A stretch of 64,000 nt of DNA from Mumia xiangluensis (GTDB lineage: Bacteria > Actinomycetota > Actinomycetes > Propionibacteriales > Nocardioidaceae): the NCBI RefSeq assembly GCF_010994095.1, contig NZ_WJYO01000003.1, positions 186,001 through 250,000 on the forward strand. The letters run 5' to 3'. Within the stretch, counting starts at the first letter, position 1, and every line of letters starts with the position of its first letter. A model generated the notes under the pieces. It was not told the DNA's origin. It saw only the letters and a program-made list of their open reading frames with translations, and searched no databases. The position numbers and the translations under genes were made by a program. This document shows positions 63,299-64,000 of the stretch, one piece after another.

Positions 63299-64000
63299 CT
63301 ACCGGTGATGGTGGCCGTGCCACTTCGGCAGCGGGTACTTCACCACCATGCCGCCCGGTGGGTCGGTCGGCGGCTCAGGTCCGGTCGGTGCGCCGATCAG
63401 CGCGCCGGTCGTCGCGTACAGACCCTTCGGCGACAGCTCGACGGCTGCTGGCATGAGAGCCTCGACGAAGGTCGACGGCGTCTTTGCTCCCTTCTTCAGC
63501 ACGGCGATCCGTCCACCGAACAGCTCGGACACGTAGATGTTGCCCTTGCGGTCCACCGCAAGGTTCGTCGACGAGGTGAAGCCCGACGCCACCTTCTTGA
63601 ACTTCCCCGTCCACGGGTGGACCTTGTAGACCGCGCCGCTTCCCGGCGCCTCGAGGCCACCTGGCAGGAGCGTGACGTAGATCCAGCCGTCCGGCCCCCA
63701 CTCCAGGTCGGTCGGGACCGGGTCACCCCAGTACGTCAGACCAACGACACACTCGGGGAACCCGAACTGCGCGGCGATCTCGGGTGTCACGGTCGCCGGG
63801 ATCGGCGGCAGCAGCGCCAACGTCGTGATCTTGCCGCGTGCGCTGATCCGCTGGATCGTGTTGGCGCCGGCGTCGGCGACGAACACGGTGCCGTGTGCGG
63901 CCGGGAGCGTCGCGTACGGATGCGGGTTGATGTCGCCGGTGTACTTCACGGGAGGGAACTCCGGCCCGGTCGGCACCTGCGCCAGGCACTCGTCGCTGAT
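63299..64000 (-). CDS. ScyD/ScyE-like beta-propeller protein, 5' end outside the window
   Basis: About 233 C-terminal residues are visible. NHL-like blades are evident: GTVFVADAGANTIQRI, TDLEWGPDGWIYVTLLPGG, GAVYKVHPWTGKFKKVASGF and NLAVDRKGNIYVSELFGGRIAVL. ScyD/ScyE proteins are exported propellers first named from scytonemin clusters, but actinobacterial members have no known link to that pigment. The C-terminus ends His-rich (WHGHHHR). Two cysteines (in the ISDECLAQ and PECVVG segments) could pair. The signal peptide expected in this family would lie beyond base 64000. Confidence 0.82.
   Translation of the reverse strand: MSDECLAQVPTGPEFPPVKYTGDINPHPYATLPAAHGTVFVADAGANTIQRISARGKITTLALLPPIPATVTPEIAAQFGFPECVVGLTYWGDPVPTDLEWGPDGWIYVTLLPGGLEAPGSGAVYKVHPWTGKFKKVASGFTSSTNLAVDRKGNIYVSELFGGRIAVLKKGAKTPSTFVEALMPAAVELSPKGLYATTGALIGAPTGPEPPTDPPGGMVVKYPLPKWHGHHHR

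Overview
The window is about 70% GC, chromosomal and densely coded. It comes from an actinobacterium, most likely a Nocardioidaceae-type member of the Propionibacteriales. The evidence is a mycothiol-conjugate amidase gene (mca), actinobacterial DUF families (DUF4307, DUF501, DUF2277, DUF1206), an ECF41/SigJ sigma factor, a DUF222/HNH (13E12) protein, F420/LLM-type enzymes, very frequent CGTACG-type words and many GTG starts. Gene order also resembles two Mycobacterium tuberculosis loci as I remember them: phoH2, Z-isoprenyl synthase, hlyIII, DUF255 protein, mca, DUF4307, greA, metB, cbs; and mfd, mazG, lipoprotein, eno, ftsB-like, DUF501, ppx. The genus is inference.

Layout. 1-19500: housekeeping genes on both strands (PhoH-like ATPase, short-chain Z-prenyl synthase, HlyIII, thioredoxin-like DUF255 protein, amino-acid permease, mca, greA with a promoter and hairpin in its leader, ilvA, AI-2E-type exporter, metB, a secreted glycerophosphodiesterase, a double CxxC-module protein, an HNH protein). 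19600-27500: msrA, a lipoprotein hydrolase, an AGPS-like flavoprotein, a PHP phosphoesterase, a double DUF1540 protein, a secreted protein of unknown role, a tyrosine phosphatase and an LLM oxidoreductase. 27524-32506: a 1660-residue sortase-anchored surface protein with a VWA domain and at least six tandem prealbumin-like repeats. 32600-36550: cbs, SGNH hydrolase, an ASCH-like protein and a Bax-inhibitor-1 protein. 36821-44102: a peptide ABC importer operon (binding protein, two permeases, two ATPases) that continues into a glutamine-amidotransferase-like gene and a class A beta-lactamase-like serine hydrolase. 44100-49000: ECF41 sigma factor divergent from a flavin oxidoreductase, a GNAT gene, an odd tRNA with a UAA anticodon, a cyclopropane-fatty-acid-synthase relative that has lost its methyltransferase core, and a family 5 uracil-DNA glycosylase. 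48904-52475: a GH92 alpha-mannosidase translationally coupled to a GT4 glycosyltransferase. 52497-63178: the conserved ppx, DUF501, ftsB-like, eno, mazG, lipoprotein, mfd block, interrupted by an exported protein, an ArsC-like gene and a SnoaL-like gene. The window ends inside a ScyD/ScyE-type propeller gene.

The most unusual feature is a family of short dispersed repeats (3623-3732, 47074-47154, 51115-51140, 61874-62079). Two sequence types share one predicted single-strand fold: short Watson-Crick stems separated by tandem G-A/G-A steps. Copies have landed in genes without breaking them. One supplies the C-terminus and stop codon of the DUF255 protein, one extends the GH92 C-terminus, one forms the end of the CFA-synthase-like gene, and a cluster of both types adds 68 in-frame residues to mfd. 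I see no prophage, CRISPR array, insertion sequence or classical defence island. No stretch longer than 300 bases lacks a gene.
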